Assembly (NCBI GenBank): GCA_038503035.1
Contig: JAVSML010021663.1
Location: 1 to 64,000 of the forward strand
Direction of reading: 5' to 3'
Length of the DNA: 64,000 nt
From: Crocodylus rhombifer
Lineage: Eukaryota > Chordata > Crocodylia > Crocodylidae
In this document: positions 34,913 to 46,960 of the stretch, piece after piece
How positions within the stretch are numbered: the stretch's first letter is position 1
How the letters are laid out: every line of letters starts with the position of its first letter
Translations under genes and position numbers: made by a program
The notes under the pieces: generated by a model
The model's database searches: none
The model's input: only the letters and a program-made list of their open reading frames with translations
Told to the model about the DNA's origin: nothing

Positions 34913-35189
34913 CTATCTGGAAATCACAGGGGAAACTTACTTAGCATACTCATGTGACTTTTCAATCCTGTAGAAATTTTTGATTTCCCCTCCTCCACCC
35001 AAATGTAGCAAATATTTTGTTCCTTAATTAGCACTACCTAAGTGAAAAATCTAAAATTATTTTTTGGCGCTTGTCTTGCAAGGTATAAAACGTTGTTTTT
35101 TTTTAATTTCAAAATTATTTCAATGTCAAAGCAGTTTTCTGCAACTGACTTTTTAACATGATCAATTAAACTGGTATCAAACTATAGGT

Positions 35190-35376
35190 TGGGGCGGGCA
35201 ATTATTTTGGGCAGAGGACCACTTACTGAGTTTTTGCAAGCCATTGAGGGCCACATGACCGGCAGCCCAGGGCAGATTAATATTAATTTTCTAAGTTTTT
35301 TTAGAGGTTCCGCAGGCCAGATAGGATGGCCTGGCAGGCCGCAACCGGCCCCCAGGTTGCATTTTGACCACCCCTG
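35190..35376 (-). mobile_element. hAT MITE, copy A (inverted)
   Basis: Its reverse complement begins CAGGGGTGGTCAAAAT and runs through GGCC-rich motifs to AATAATTGCCCGCCCC. That is the same element as 41268-41436, in the opposite orientation. Flanks CTATAGGT and CTCTAGGT match at 7 of 8. Non-coding. Confidence 0.75.
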
Positions 35377-36682
35377 CTCTAGGTAGACACATCTGCTCCA
35401 GTTGAAAAGTTGTTTATTTGAGTTTAACTTGGTCTATTTCTAATTCATATAAACTGGGGTTTCTAACTTAACCTCAGTCAGATTTGTGACATCTTTAGTT
35501 AAACCAGCGCAACTTTTTGTTGGTGATAAATTTGTAGGTGTAATTTTCCCCAGTACCAGGTAAAAGAGTAGCAGCACACGTTTTCATGTTTATAAATTGA
35601 TATAAATAAGGAGGCAGTTCAAAGTCCAGATTAGGTAAACATAGAAACTCAACATTGCAAATGAAAATTTAGCAGTTGAAGAACTGAAAGAAGCTCTCAA
35701 CTTGCAGAATTTGTAGATGTTTTTACAAGTGTGATATTTCAGCTTCTTAGTAATAATACAGTAGGTTTTTTTGGTGGTTTTGAGGAGTTTGCTGTCTTGC
35801 AGTTAGATATTTGTAAATTGCCTTATGCTTACTGCCCATAATTCACTGACTTCTGTCAAATCTTGATAGTTTGGGTTTAGCTGTTTTTAATTACTAGTTT
35901 CTATTTGCATGTATTTCATTTCGGGCGCACGAGCACCCCTACACACATGATCAAACCTTGTTGGACAGCAGTGTCTGTTGGGCGTGGGCCTGTGCCCTGT
36001 GTGATCTCCAGAACTGAAGAGATAAAGGCTAGGCTGGCTGCAAACACACTTCATTTCCTTCTTATCATCCATTAGTGGTGTCAGCATCTTTCTGTACTAT
36101 GTGATTTGTTTTCTCTTGAGTTAGTGTCCTAATTCTAGTTAGTGTGGTTAGATGTATATAGCTAATAGACCCATTAACAAAGAAAAAGGTAGGGAAGGAG
36201 GGAGAGAAAAAGGTAGAAAGGAAAACATTTGGAATCCAGAAGGCACCGGAACTCCTTGGACATGGTGAGTTTGAAGTCTTGGATTTAAATTGGAGGCAGT
36301 TCTTTCCTTTCATGGCAGACAGTCTAAGTACTTCTGCTGTAGTGAAGATCATGTGCTATTCAAGTATTCTTTATACTGTTGCTCTTTCAAAAGGGCACAA
36401 AAAGCTGTGAGAATTTGCCTCAAACTTTTCCTCTTAGGTTATGGAAAAATGGTTAAATTGAAAAGGTTTAACAGTAGGTACAGATTACAACAGAAGAGCT
36501 GACATGTAATAACTGTTCAAGTGCCTGCAATTTCCCTGTGGTAAATTAAAACAAAAATGGGGCAATTTCGTTCTGTTTCTTTCAGGCATAAACTGCCACA
36601 CTTTAGCTTTCACTTACTGCAGGATAATTGTGGGTTCAAGAACAGTTAGGGCTAAACCCTGTTTCCCTTTTTTGGTTGTTTT
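35377..36682 (+). other. MTMR3 intron, unassigned
   Basis: Ordinary intron sequence; no exon or recognised repeat. Confidence 0.4.
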
Positions 36683-36976
36683 ATACACGTGCTTCATGGG
36701 TGGGGGAGACAGAGAACTTTAATTAGAGCAGCTCTGAGAGCCGCTCGAATTACCTGGAGTGTCTCATGTATCCGCATCCCCATGCTTAAAAATGGTAGTG
36801 GGGATGCTCTAAAGCTTGTCAAATGAGTTTTGGATAAAGCGCCTCTGCCACCATTTTTAATTATGAGGATGCTGATGCACAAGTTTCAGGAGGCTGCTGG
36901 AGTGTGGTAATTACCACTCTTCAGCAGACTTGATTAATTGAGTCTGTTCTGACTTGCTGCTCGTGTATAGATGCCC
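36683..36976. mobile_element. Harbinger-like hairpin MITE, copy 2
   Basis: Shares block order with 7231-7551: TATACACGTGC near the left end, TTTAATTAGAGC, AAAATGGTAGTGGGGATG with its inverted partner CCACCATTTTTAATTATGA, and GCAGACTTGATTAATTGAGT. The right end GTGTATAGATGCCC is the inverted GGGCATCTATACAC terminus. The left terminus lacks the GGGCATC part. Confidence 0.6.
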
Positions 36977-37089
36977 TTCCCTGTGTACCTAAATAACATG
37001 GGTGCAGTGGGATAATTGCAGTTTTTGGCACTGGGGTACAATTTTTGTTTCATTTATGGGTGTACAGATGTGCATGTGCCTATTGAACA

Positions 37090-37190
37090 TACCTCAGTAG
37101 TGACTGGTGACACTAGTTTGCAACCTGGTGGTTACAGCACTTTGCTAAAAAGTAGGAAATGCGGATTCAAACTTACGTGCTCAATAGGCA
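37090..37190 (+). repeat. MIR-like tRNA-head SINE fragment
   Basis: CTGGTGGTTACAGCACTTTG followed at tRNA-like spacing by GCGGATTCAAACTT gives diverged A and B boxes. Too short to name the family; MIR or related SINE is the likely source. Confidence 0.3.
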
Positions 37191-37643
37191 TATTTGGGTG
37201 ACCAGAGCCAAATCACAAATTTTGCAGCTGTGCACATGCCATTCAAGTGTTCAAAGAGGGGAAGGAAGAAACATCTCTCCCAGTGGGATGGTGATTCAGA
37301 CTTTGGCTCAGCACCAAATAAATTTAAATTAGGAGGCAGTTCTGAGTCTGTATTGGGCCCCCTTGATGACTCAGTACTGAAGGGTCACAGAACCATTTTG
37401 GTGCCACTTAAGTTATCTACCTTCTAACTGGTACTGATGCATCAGATTCCAGGCTCCCAGTACTGAAGTACCTTGTCCTTAAGCATGTAGTACTTTCCTA
37501 GTAGCTTCTAGTTCTGACACTTTTTTAGCACTGTAACAGGGAGCCAGGGCTCTCATTACTCTAAGGGGGAAGCCAGAGCAGGGAAATCTGTAGCGGGAGT
37601 CAGGGAAGGGAAGAAAATTGCTCAGTATATTCTGGCTCCAAGG

Positions 37644-37851
37644 CAGTTGTTCCCAACCTTTTTTAGACCGTGGACCGGAAGTGACTGCGGACTGGCAAAC
37701 TGCAGACCAGCATACTGCAAACTGGAAGTGACCAGCATGCTGCGGGTTGGCTGCTGCTCCGCAGTATGCCGGTCATTTCTCGATTTCCTGTCCAGCAGCC
37801 AACCCTTCACAGCCCAATACTGGACCATGGCCTGAGGGTTGGGAACCTCTG
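37644..37851. mobile_element. hAT-Charlie-like MITE
   Basis: Left end CAGTTGTTCCCAACCTTTTT with GGACCGTGGACCGG-like subterminal text. The inverted right end CAGAGGTTCCCAACCCTCAG leads into the TGGTCCA motif. Flanking octamers CTCCAAGG and CCGCAGGG match at 5 of 8. Non-coding, 208 bp. Confidence 0.75.
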
Positions 37852-38824
37852 CCGCAGGGGAGTGAGCAGTCAGAGATCGATCGGCTGAGAATCCATACGG
37901 TTAGTCGCCCAGCAATAGGACAGTAAGGAAGCCAGAGTAGCAAAGTGGGACAGCTGTGCAGGGAATAGAGACCCACCTGACCCAAGAGGCACTGTTCTCT
38001 GCGGTGCTTATAACCATTCCTTTAGCAACCTGTTCCTTCTACTATCTGCCTGAAGGCTGCCTCTTTTTGGCTATATCTTTACCTAGAAAAATAGGAGACG
38101 GAAATCCTGCATAGGACCTCCATGTACAGTATTCAGTAAAGGCAGGACAACATTAATACCTCACCCAGAGTTTTTGCTTAATGTCTAAAGTATTCATCTA
38201 AAAGGAGTCACTACTTGCCAGTTTTCTTTCCCTACCTTCATATTAGGCAAGAAGGTAACACTTCATACATTAGGTGTTGCCAAGTCTCTTTCCTCTTCTT
38301 TGAACAAAAGGAGATAATTCAGGAATTTTCACGTTTTCTGCCTTTTCTGACAAGTTGAAAGATCAAGCGTTGTATGGATAAAGGCTATCTCAATTATTTT
38401 CAACCTGTATTAGAACTAGCTATACGTCATTTCATTTGTGTTCCTCTACGTAGATCAGGAATCAGTCTTTCAGCTCAAGCAGCCTCTGCATTTTCCAAAA
38501 TTTATGGAAGAACTATTTGAGTTTACTTGACAGTTTCATCAAGTACTACTATTCTTCGGCAGTCTGCTTCAGATCCAGCACTTGCTTTTGCAGAGCTGTT
38601 TTTTAATAGTTGTTTCACTAGACTCCCAGCACCCACCAGCAGGTCATGAGATCTTTGGTTGTGAGTCATGAGTAGTATACATGTGGATAATCTCCTGATA
38701 AATAAAGGTTAAGTATGGGACAGTGCCTTTGTGCTTTCCACATGTATTCCATGGCCTGCTATCCTGCTTTGCTTTTGGGGGTTCTATATGACCTAGATGC
38801 TATTTTAATGAAGGAACTGAAGGA
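37852..38824 (+). other. MTMR3 intron, unassigned
   Basis: No exon or RNA gene. Part of the right side may belong to the Penelope-like element that is clearly recognisable from about 39100. Confidence 0.4.
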
Positions 38825-39615
38825 CCTTTGTGGCTCCCCTGTATATTATGGACAGGTTTGTCCTCTACCCCCTCCTGGAAAATGATGACTCTTGGGTTGA
38901 CATGGGGGACAAACCTGTCTTGGTTAACGGACAGGTCCCGAACCTCAAATAGTATCTCTCAGGCAACAGGCTACCTAAATCCTATTCTTACTGAGGCAGT
39001 AGCCCTTGCAATGGACTCGGATGCAAGCTGTGTCCCCTCATCAGTTTATACCATGTTGCCACTAGATCACATAACACAGATCCAAGTTTTGTTCACTTCC
39101 TCCCCTACTGATGTCATATATGCCATCACCAGCTTACAATGTCCCTCTGTATATTAATGTGAAAGAATGAGGGGACACTGATCTTGCATCAAGTCCAAAA
39201 ACACACGAGAGCCTGTGGCAGAACACTTAAACCTTCCTGGACATTTCATAGCTGTCCTCTTAAAACTGTGGAACTTTAAAAACTGACGTGAATGTGAAAT
39301 TGCAAAACAAGAAATCAGCCATAAACTGGACGCCTTAATAGGGACTATCGAGTCTTAGCCCATTACCTGAGTAACAAGGCATGCTAATACCTTGTATAAG
39401 CTTTTGTGTGACTACTTTATCTTTATGGGTTTATTACTTTGTTTGCCTCTCCCAGCACTTTTTTCCCTCCTTCCCTTCCCTGTCTTTTGTATTAAAATCA
39501 CTCTTTCTGTTTGTTAGACTGTTCTGTGCATGTCCTTTCACAGCATCTAGTGAAGTGAGCTTTGGCTTACGAAAGTGTATACATCTCTAATTTAGTTAGT
39601 CTGTAAGGTGCATTT
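38825..39615 (+). mobile_element. Penelope-like element remnant with GIY-YIG
   Basis: One reading frame from about 39103 to 39366, with a few stops, follows the C-terminal GIY-YIG endonuclease of Penelope-like elements: PTDVIYAITSLQCPSVY, then CERMRGH, then REPVAEHLNLPGHFIAVLL and QEISHKLDALIGTI. The GIY-YIG catalytic segment between the first two blocks is missing by deletion. At 39547-39600 the 3' tail has a hammerhead-like core, CTAGTGA (for CTGATGA), stem GTGAGC/GCTTAC and GAAA, followed by GTTAGTCTGTAAGGTGC. Dead copy. The region before about 39100 is less certain. Confidence 0.6.
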
Positions 39616-40490
39616 CTACCCTGCTTTCTGCCTCAATTCACAAAAGTTAGGTAGGGTTGCCTTGAGTCTAAGAAGGTTGAGAACCACTGACCTAGAACCT
39701 TTGTCTCCTACTTACTGGTGCTGTAATTGCAAAACTCGTGGGAAAAGGTACAGTGACAGCTTCCAGGAACAGTAGGAGGTATAAGAAATTGCAAATAAAT
39801 ACAAGTGCTTAATTCTCAGCCTGAGTAAGGTGCCCAAACTCATTACAAGGGACAGGCATGCAAGCACACCCCAGAAATTAGTGCTTCCTATTGACTACCT
39901 TTTTTAAAATCATCTTCAGAATCACATACCTCTCCCAGCTCTCTGTATAAAGGACCTTGGGCACTAAATTGGATTGCTGTTAGATCAAGATGCTTACACA
40001 GTAAGTTTTGGAATATCTTAATATAGGTATTTCTGAAACCAAACCGTTTTATTTGCTAGTGCTCAAAAAGAAATGAAATATATCTCTTAGCTCTGTTGGC
40101 TCTGTAGGGTTAACAAAAATAATATTTCTGTGGCCTGATGTAAGTAGCTATGATTGCAAATATACAAGAAGTAGCAAGTAGCTTACTTTTCCAAGCAGAA
40201 CTTTGTCTTAAGTTATACCAGAACTTTTTTTTTTTTTAAAGACCTGATAGAATTTTGCTCAGACTTTCTGGAATAATTCACCTTGGGCTGAGAATAAGGA
40301 GAGAAATTTTCAGTTGCAAAGGGAAACATTGTGAGAAAGTTAGGAAGGCTACAGAGGATATCTGGACAAAATCTAACCTGTGATTCTCGCTCTCAGCTGC
40401 CACTTTTTGGGCATCTGCCTGAGCTGTTTGAGTGGACATATACAAGGACATGCACATGATTTCTAAAAGGTTTTTCCTTCCGTTTTGAAG
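39616..40490 (+). other. MTMR3 intron, unassigned
   Basis: AT-rich sequence ending in the acceptor of the next exon. Nothing recognised. Confidence 0.4.
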
Positions 40491-40607
40491 GTCCCCTTCA
40501 TTGAGCTTCATGGTGAGAGCACAGAGTATGTGGGACGAGCAGAAGATGCCATCATTGCACTTTCTAATTACAGACTTCACATCAAGTTCAAGGAGTCTGT
40601 TGTGAAT
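40491..40607 (+). CDS. MTMR3: MTMR3 coding exon (residues 32-70)
   Basis: 117 bases, phase 0 to 0, acceptor CCGTTTTGAAG and donor GTAAGT. Encodes VPFIELHGESTEYVGRAEDA and continues IIALSNYRLHIKFKESVVN, the first strands of the PH-GRAM domain. That domain contributes to membrane lipid binding in myotubularins. Compared with the human protein as I recall it, differences are few (Leu to Ile, Phe to Tyr, Leu to Val). Intact. Confidence 0.95.
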
Positions 40608-41267
40608 GTAAGTGTCATTCATGCTATTGCTAAGATACTGTTGTGGAAAAATACATGGAGATTTTAGGGTTAGGTTAGTAGCTACAGCTAGAACTCTAAA
40701 TAAATAAAAAAAAATTTAGCGTTCTAGCTGTAGGAGATAATTTAGGGGAGACTTTTCCTTTTAAGCAGAATTATTCACCTTATATGCTTTTAAAAAGGAT
40801 AACAAACGCACACTTTCTGTTATCTTAAAACTAACAGACACATTTTTCTACTATTTTAAGGCTGCAAAAAAAATAAAGCAAAACACTTAAATACAAAAAA
40901 CAAACATTTTTTTTCTATTTTTACTGTAACATACAAAGCCAACAATTTTCCACTGAACTGTCACAATCATCTTACAACTTGCAGTTTAATTTAACTAAAA
41001 TTTAAAACATCTATTTTATTTAATTCCACAATACAGACATTCAAAATTGGATTCAGATGCAAGAATTCAGGATGAAGTATATTGTGAATCTTCTGTTCAG
41101 GGTGCTTGATGGAAGGGGTAAAAAGAGCATAGGTGTTGGGAGGTCTCTCTCTATACTTAGGCACCTGAATAAGGAGCTTGATCTTCTGTTGTGCTGAGCA
41201 ACAGTTTTTGTTGCAACCAATAAAACTGTGTATTGGAATTCATAAGTACTTACAGAATATGTTAGAG
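40608..41267 (+). other. MTMR3 intron, start
   Basis: AT-rich beginning of the 8,736-base intron. No repeat or exon recognised. Confidence 0.4.
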
Positions 41268-41436
41268 CAGGGGTGGGCAAAATGTGGCCCACCAGGCCAT
41301 TCTATCCGGCCTGTAGGGCCCCTAAAAAGTTAAGAAAATCAATATCTGTCTGCTCCTGGCTGCCTGTCAAGTGGCCCTCGATAGCTTGCCAAAACTGAGT
41401 AAGCAGCCCTCCACCTGAAATAATTGCCTACCCTTG
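41268..41436 (+). mobile_element. hAT MITE, copy B
   Basis: Ends CAGGGGTGGGCAAAATGTGG and, inverted, CAAGGGTAGGCAATTATT. Flanks TGTTAGAG (41260-41267) and TGTTGGAG (41437-41444) match at 7 of 8. Same family as 35190-35376, opposite orientation; the right end of a third copy may lie at 63737. Non-coding, 169 bp. Confidence 0.8.
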
Positions 41437-41854
41437 TGTTGGAGCCTAACTAAAGGCACCCAGCTTTGAAAATGTTGTACTGCAAGCCTTGCTACGAATA
41501 AAATCAAGTACAAAGTCTTGACATTGTCATACATGTTAAGCAGTTTTCTGGGATGATAACTGTAATGCTGGCAGTAATCCATGCAGTCTGATAAAACCAG
41601 CAAAATAATTCCAGAATATTAGTATTTTTTTTGGATGACTAATTTATCAGGTACCTCTTTATTGCAGGGCATTTACTGAAGTTAACTGGCTGAAGTTCAT
41701 GGTATTGACTGCTGTCAGCTAATCATTAATCCTTGGGGAATGTCCATTGCTGACTTAGTTGTAGAGCAGCACAGACAGTACGTTTTACATTCTTATCCCA
41801 GAATTGACAGAAACAGAGGTATTCAAATATAATTTTGACAGGTGCCCTCTACTT

Positions 41855-41960
41855 ATAGATTCATAGTCAGTTGGGCTGGAAGGGACCTCAGAAGATCGTA
41901 GAGTCCAGCCCCCTGCCCCAGGGGCAGGAAGTCAGCAGGGATCATAGGATCCCAGCAAGA
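41855..41960 (-). mobile_element. CR1 3'-tail fragment, minus strand
   Basis: Plus-strand text ATAGATTCATAGTCAG, then GGGCTGGAAGGGACCTCAGA and AGGGGCAGGAAGTCAGC, is the inverted CR1 3' end with its octamer tail. Confidence 0.8.
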
Positions 41961-42199
41961 TAATCATAGGATTCCAGCAAGATAAGATTATATTTAATTG
42001 TAGGACATATAATGTGGTGATTTGGGATATCAGTCTTATTTTTTATTTTGTCTCCCATCATGAGACCTGTAAATTGCCTCTGGAATTGTAATTTAAGGGC
42101 CAGATCTTCAGCTATGGGACATACAAGGCAGATGGTACATGAGTGTTTTGTGTGCACACGTGCAAATAAAAGTGGTATGATGTTAATCTTTTACTTTTT

Positions 42200-43150
42200 C
42201 GATCCTGGAGCTAATCTTCTGGATATAAATTCAGAGCAGCTTTCAGACTGGTTTAAATTACTGCAGCTGTTACTGCAATCCCAGTATTGCTGCCTGAGAT
42301 CAGCAGTTCATAGAAGAGCCTCACCTACATCCTGTTTATTGCAGCCGTACTGCCTTGTCCACCCTGCTGACAGCAAAAAATGGTGTGGTCTGGGACTTGC
42401 ATCTCAGAAGATTACCTTGCAGCAGATCATAGGTTGGCATCTTAAGGCCCACAGGTCAGATAAGGCCAGTGAAGTCCATGGGGCCGTGGGAATATCAGTG
42501 GCATTCAGCTCATCCTGGCACATCCCTCTGCATCGTGCCACCAATCTCTTCCTCAGCCCTCCTTACTACTCTCTTATTCCCTATGGCAGGTGCTGCTTAG
42601 CTGTGCTGCCTTACTTGCCCTGTCCATTGCTGCTGGGGACAAGAACTGGCAGTGGAGGCAATGGCATGCAAAAGGATGCAGCTTGGATGCTGCCAAGGGA
42701 AGGAGTAGCCAATGGTGGCAGAGGAGATTGGTGGCCTGCAGTGGCAACTGAGTCACAAGTGGCATTCCACCATTTATAAAAGGTTGCTGCTCCCTGAACT
42801 AGATGATCATCTTGGGTCTTCTTTTCTTGTTGTATGGCTTGGGATGTATAGCACATGTTCAGTGAGCTCTTTAAGCTCACCAGTTTATCAGTGCAGCTGA
42901 GGCTGAAGCCTGGTTGTATGGCTTCAGAACCCAGGGGATGAATGCCACTCACCTCCCCATCCTCTTGCCTGCCACTGAATGTGGTAGGAGAAAAGTGGGG
43001 GTAAGCAATAGTGGCATCCATCTCCTGAATTCCAGTCTTGCCAGTGCAGGTTCTGGCCTCAGCTGTGCATTGCACAACAAAAGGGGTGTACCTCCATCTA
43101 CCCCTGTATGGCTTGATTTTACCACATGGTGATACAAAATAGCTCCTCTG
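42200..43150. repeat. GC-moderate repeat-like block
   Basis: More GC-rich than its surroundings and open in several frames (longest about 243 codons on the plus strand). No domain, codon pattern or splice structure supports a gene. It may be a MITE or LTR with a GC-rich core; no ends were found. Confidence 0.3.
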
Positions 43151-43219
43151 CATGGAAGAGTCTAGCTCAGAATTTTACCAAAGATTGCAAATATCTAACA
43201 CCAGTTGATATTCTTTCCA

Positions 43220-43245
43220 TTTAAAAAAAAAAAAAAAAAAAAAAA
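43220..43245. repeat. Poly-A tract
   Basis: About 24 consecutive A. It may be the tail of a retrocopy or simple slippage; no adjoining coding remnant is visible. Confidence 0.7.
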
Positions 43246-45849
43246 GGATTCAAGTGCCCTTTGATTTTTAAAAAAATCATTTTTTAGTGAAAAACACATT
43301 TTTATAGACAATGTCAAACATTTCTTTAAATTAAATGTTGGGTCTGGTTGGTTCATGGCACTGATAATAAGAAATAATCCTTTCACTTCTAGTTCACCAT
43401 TTGAATTCCAACATAACATCTGAAAATAATTAGTAACGGAAAGCTATTTTGTGTCATGCAAAATGATGGGTGGTCTGGCCATTTCCTAGTAGATTGCTCT
43501 ACATATTATTAAAAACATTACCATGGTCTGACACCAATTTACAGTCTCAGCAAAAGAGCCTATAGTTGAAACCCTAGAGCTTAAAGAACACATAGAAACA
43601 TAAAAATGTTCATAAAAATGGCCAGTGAATCAGGATTGGGGTACCTCATGAAAAGTATGTGAATGCTTTTGCCACCCCTACCTTCCTGTGAATAAAAATA
43701 TTTCATTTTTCAAGGGAAGTCAATTTAGCAGTTTTGTTTCATTGAAAGGAAAACTTTAAATATTACTGAACATTTTTTGGTTATAATCAGCAATCGGTAT
43801 GTAAACTTACAATGGTGTTTCCACATATATTTTGCCTCAATGACAATTATATCTGATCTGTTCAGTGCACAAGTTACAAGTTTTATGCCCTCAGAACTGG
43901 AAATTCTACCTGATACGTCAGGTGATGATAGTTCTGTTTCATGTATCCTCAGTAAGCATAAGGATTCGGACGAAATCTATCATTATATATGAGGTAGAAT
44001 AGAATACAGCTTGTTCTCCTGCAACAGTATTTTGTCTTCACTACTAGCTTGAATGTATGCTTGTTTGTATCTTTACTTTGGTTTGGCAGGACATGGAGGA
44101 CCTATGAGGGATAAAAAATATATGAAGTAATTAAGTGCCATTTTTACAGTGTTGTAATTTGGAATAACACTTCAGCCACAGCTGTGCACAATTGATGTTT
44201 CAGTAACTTAAACATATACTGAGTACTGTTGATCCAACTTACCTCAATTCTTTCCTATCACTTTCATGGCAAGGAAGAATTTAAAGAAGTGATTACCTGT
44301 AACAAAAAAGAAAACCCTTTTCATAACTTGTAGAGGTTTATTAAGTTGTTAACTATATTTTAATTGTATTGAGTGTGCTGTATATTTTAACTTGTGTAAG
44401 AATTAGTGTCCTAAATGAGATGTTAGTACGCTGAACAAGCTAACAACCTGCCCACCCCATTGAAGAGGGATACTGTGTGTAAGGAAAGAAGATCTCTTGC
44501 ATAAGTACCTTCTTATAGTGTGTTATGTTGGATGCAGTATTTTGTAATGGAATGAATTCCAGAGCCTAATTCTGCAGCTGCTTCAGGCAAGCAATTTTTA
44601 TTGAAGTAAGTGGGAGCTGTTCCCAGCAGCAGCCATAGAACTGGGCTTCCTGAGAATGCAATACGCATGTCAATTACTTGCACTTCAGCAAGGGCAACTG
44701 TGTGAAGGAGATGGAATCCAGTTAAAAAATGCCCAATTCCAGTCTTTGGTTTTTTATCTTAACCTTGTTTTTTGTTTGCAATTTAATAGACTGTCTGTCA
44801 ATCCGATGCTTGTGAAATCTCAGTAAGTAGCACAATGCTGCTAGATCACTTGCTGCACCTGTGCTTGGAACAAAACAGAGTGTTGATGATGCTCACCTTG
44901 CAACACAGCATAAAATGGCTGTACGCATGAGTCCTTTCACTGGATAAATCAATAGTTTAGCATAGCAGTAGGAACATGGTGGTTTAAGTGGAAAAAGAAA
45001 AGACCCAACAGACCATGCATAAGCTGATGGAATTGTGACTTTCAAAAGTGTTGACTTAAATTCATCCAAGGGATCATTTCTAAATCCAACAATAATACTT
45101 TGAGTGCACATCTGAACTTGAATTCCCAGGCCAATCTCTCTTGATTGGCTCTTAAGGAAAGAATTGAACTACGGCAGCTGGGAACTGTTTCTTTCTCACT
45201 GTTTTTTCCTCCTGTAACCTAGTTCGCCTAGTTTGTTGTAGAGGAGTATAATTTCAGTGTACTTAAGGAACCAAAACTTGCATTTAACCTCTTCCAAATG
45301 GCTTTTCCATATATAGTAGATTTGGGGGATAGAGCAAGAGAAAAGTCATAATGGAAAGATGGGAAATGTTTTGTAGCTTTAATTATTGTCTAAGTCTGTG
45401 TGAGCTTTCCCTCACTTGACCTTTACTTGAAAGTTGGTTCAGTTGGTGTCTTCAAATTTTCTTATCCTACTTACATATCACCATTTGGTTTCCCAAGAGA
45501 GAACTCCTACAATGCCATTAAATCAAAGCTAGCTTCAGAAACTCAAGAGAAATAACTGTTTAATTTGAAAATGGTCACTAGAGTTCTAAAATATTGTCAG
45601 TGTTTAAAAGAAGATAAACAGAAACAACAAGAGCATGATGCTGCAGTGCCTTTTGCAAACAATATTGTTGGCCTTTGGTATCAATGCATGTTTACTTTAA
45701 AGAAAAATAAAAATGATTGCATCTCCACTGCTTTATTTAGCTAGATATCATTGTATAGTGAACTGCCTGCTTATATAACTGATGGCTCTTTGAAGAGGAG
45801 ACTAACCTCATTGAGTGTGTCTGATTTGCTGTGTGCTTCAGCATGAAAA
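43246..45849 (+). other. MTMR3 intron, unassigned
   Basis: Long featureless AT-rich stretch: no exon, RNA gene or recognised transposon. Confidence 0.4.
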
Positions 45850-46380
45850 AAAACTTGATGGAAATGGAAGGTCATCTTCAGGAAAGAATGGGAGAATGAG
45901 GAAAGATAATTTGGCATGGAACAGTTTTCTAGGAAAAAGAATATAGGAGATGGGGAAAGGAGATTGAAAAGTAGATCTACGTGGAAGAGAACTAGAAGAT
46001 AGTTTATAGAGAAAGAGAAGAAGATGAGTGATATAAAGGGCTGCTTGAAAGAACAGATGCCAGATTGCATAGAAAAATATTGGGAGATCAATGTTAAAAC
46101 TAAAGATTGTTGAGGGAAGAGCGTGGCTGCTGAAGAAAGGGTGAGTTGGAGAGGGGTAGAACAGAAGGATGGCCTTGAAATAGGTGACAAATACTGTAGA
46201 GCTACTCTCAGAAGCAGAGGAAGGAGGAATTGTGGGTAAGGAGAGTATTGAGAGTAGGAGAGGGAATGGGATGTAGTACAGGGACGCAGTAACTTGTCTA
46301 TTCTAGATGGGGTTTGGAAGGAAGGTCTTGAAAGAAGGGAGGAACAGGAGCTGAGAAGAACTGAAAAGAAATCACCTGAC
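45850..46380. repeat. Purine-rich low-complexity region
   Basis: The plus strand is strongly A+G biased, rich in GGAAGA, GAGAAG and GGAGG. This explains the 139-codon open frame on the opposite strand, which shows no domain. Confidence 0.5.
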
Positions 46381-46679
46381 TAAACTCTTTCATTCAAGGA
46401 AATGATTTCTTCTTTGCCATAGTGCCATATAGGTTTATGGTACCTTATGAGTAATTTATTGTAAATGAGGCTAATTTGGAAGGAAGGACTTTAAAAAACA
46501 ACTCCATTGCACATTCACATTATTCTCATAATTTATTAAATGTAATTTTCAGGAGAACCTTTCTGGCCTGCATGTTTAAATCAGGGGGAGAATAAGTGGA
46601 AAAGATCATTATTTTAAGCAAGAGAAACAGCTGTGGCAACAATACAAATTATCTATCTATCATTCTTATCTGACCTCCA

Positions 46680-46960
46680 TTACTATCATACCTGAGCCCT
46701 TCCCAGTCTTAAAGTACTTCACAACCCCCATCCAAGAAAGAGGTTTGTTTTTCCCATTTTAGATAGGAAACTGAGAGAGATTAAGGACTAGATGAACTTT
46801 AATCCATAAGGTAAACTCTGTGACACCTCAGTACTACAGTGCCAGACTTTTAGGTAGTGCCCCAGAGTGGAATCTAGAACCCAGTGTTTAACACTTAGGT
46901 GCCCTATAAAGTAAATAAGAAGGGCAATTCAAAAAATCCACTTGCTGCCTGAGGAGCTGG
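46680..46960 (+). repeat. MIR/L2-like ancient repeat
   Basis: TTCCCATTTTAGATAGGAAA followed by CTGAGAGAGATTAAGG is the well-known MIR-type motif. It is preceded by AAAGTACTTCACAACCCCC and followed by GGAATCTAGAACCCAGTG. Old and diverged. Confidence 0.5.

Noticed and set aside
42048..42779. 243-codon open frame, the longest in the window
   Set aside because: Mixed composition, no domain, no splice signals, no homology to anything I recognise; the start lies in AT-rich DNA and the rest in a repeat-like block. Most likely chance.
45771..46190. 139-codon minus-strand frame
   Set aside because: Opposite strand is purine-rich low complexity; Phe/Ser/Leu-rich protein with no domain.
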